Shown: positions 5,647-5,862 of the stretch, in pieces
How positions within the stretch are numbered: position 1 is the stretch's first letter
Layout of the letters: each line of letters begins with the position of its first letter
Origin: Verrucomicrobiia bacterium
GTDB taxonomy: Bacteria; Verrucomicrobiota; Verrucomicrobiia; Limisphaerales; Palsa-1400
Length of the DNA stretch: 5,862 nucleotides
Direction of reading: 5' to 3'
Assembly (NCBI GenBank): GCA_025934545.1
Contig: JAICXV010000175.1
Location: 1 to 5,862, forward strand
The notes under the pieces: generated by a model
Databases searched by the model: none
What the model saw: only the letters and a program-made list of their open reading frames with translations
What the model was told of the DNA's origin: nothing
Made by a program: the position numbers and the translations under genes

Positions 5647-5862
5647 TAGTGATGGCCTCCGACTTTTGCGCCGCCCAACGGATGGTGCGGATCAGCTTGC
5701 GGCGTCACGCCTTTAACTTCCGCGATCGCGATCAGCGGAATGTAACGCAGGAACAACAGGAAGAACGTGAAGAACAATCCAAACGTTCCGAGATATTGCA
5801 AAATGTCGACCACCGTCGGGCTGTAAAAACCCCAGTTCGACGGAATGAATTCACGGTTCAAC
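5646..5862 (-). CDS. actC: ActC, C-terminal end (NrfD-like membrane subunit of Alternative Complex III), partial
   Basis: Only the last 71-72 codons are in the window. The reading frame runs off the edge at 5862, and the first in-frame codon seen (TTG) is read here as an internal leucine, not a start. The fragment carries the typical ActC tail: a FIPSNWGFYSPT segment (similar to the FxPSxWGxYxPT seen in ActC), one hydrophobic helix (about residues 19-46 of the fragment) ending in LRYIPLIAI, then a short His- and Gly-rich tail ending GGHH. In known ACIII, ActC is a ten-helix NrfD/PsrC-type protein that carries the quinol-binding site and anchors the iron-sulfur protein ActB. Its TAA stop overlaps the actD ATG by one base (TAATG). 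Identity rests on this tail plus the ActD-ActE-ActF order that follows. The quinol-site residues lie outside the window and cannot be judged. Confidence 0.85.
   Translation of the reverse strand, partial: LNREFIPSNWGFYSPTVVDILQYLGTFGLFFTFFLLFLRYIPLIAIAEVKGVTPQADPHHPLGGAKVGGHH
5656..5660 (-). promoter_or_regulatory. Shine-Dalgarno site for actD
   Basis: On the minus strand GGAGG sits 9 nt before the actD ATG, inside the end of actC. It supports the ATG at 5644-5646 as the true start. Together with the TAATG stop/start overlap it points to coupled translation. Confidence 0.7.

Overview
The window is almost filled by one minus-strand gene cluster, read from position 5862 down to about 84. It encodes membrane electron-transfer proteins. 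The upstream half is the distal part of an Alternative Complex III (ACIII, the act quinol:electron-acceptor oxidoreductase): the C-terminal end of ActC, then ActD, the mono-haem ActE and ActF. The downstream half is a small one-helix membrane protein, a CcoN/FixN-like 12-helix protein, a CcoO/FixO-like mono-haem cytochrome and a final membrane-anchored mono-haem cytochrome c in the CcoP position. The cluster ends in a clear intrinsic terminator at about 7-33. No promoter is visible, so the operon starts upstream of (beyond) position 5862, where actA, actB and the rest of actC are expected.

The most notable point is the CcoN-like protein (1397-2803). It keeps the fold-level features of haem-copper oxidase subunit I of the cbb3 type, including about 12 hydrophobic helices and the WWYxHN and YFIPK motifs. 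By eye-alignment it lacks nearly all the metal ligands. The low-spin haem b His is Gln73. The CuB His-His pair and the cross-linked Tyr are missing from the loop around 258-270. The HxH pair that binds both haems is Gln350-Lys-Asn352. Only one CuB-type histidine (His214) remains. The CcoO-like and CcoP-position proteins keep intact CXXCH haem c sites. The unit therefore looks like a catalytically dead oxidase core that holds live haem c subunits, encoded in the same operon as ACIII. I infer that it is an ACIII-associated electron-exit or docking module rather than a terminal oxidase.

Genes are packed with 1-4 nt overlaps or 1-3 nt gaps throughout, which suggests co-translation of one large complex. 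In the likely electron path, quinol is oxidised by ActA/B/C (mostly outside the window), electrons pass to haem c of ActE, then perhaps to the CcoO-like and CcoP-position cytochromes, and on to a genuine oxidase encoded elsewhere.

The organism is a bacterium of moderate GC content. ACIII combined with a cbb3-like set suggests Verrucomicrobiota (for example the Pedosphaera group), Planctomycetota or Acidobacteriota. This is a low-to-moderate confidence inference, because no taxonomic marker is present. The window contains no RNA genes, mobile elements, CRISPR arrays or gene-free stretches over 300 bases.
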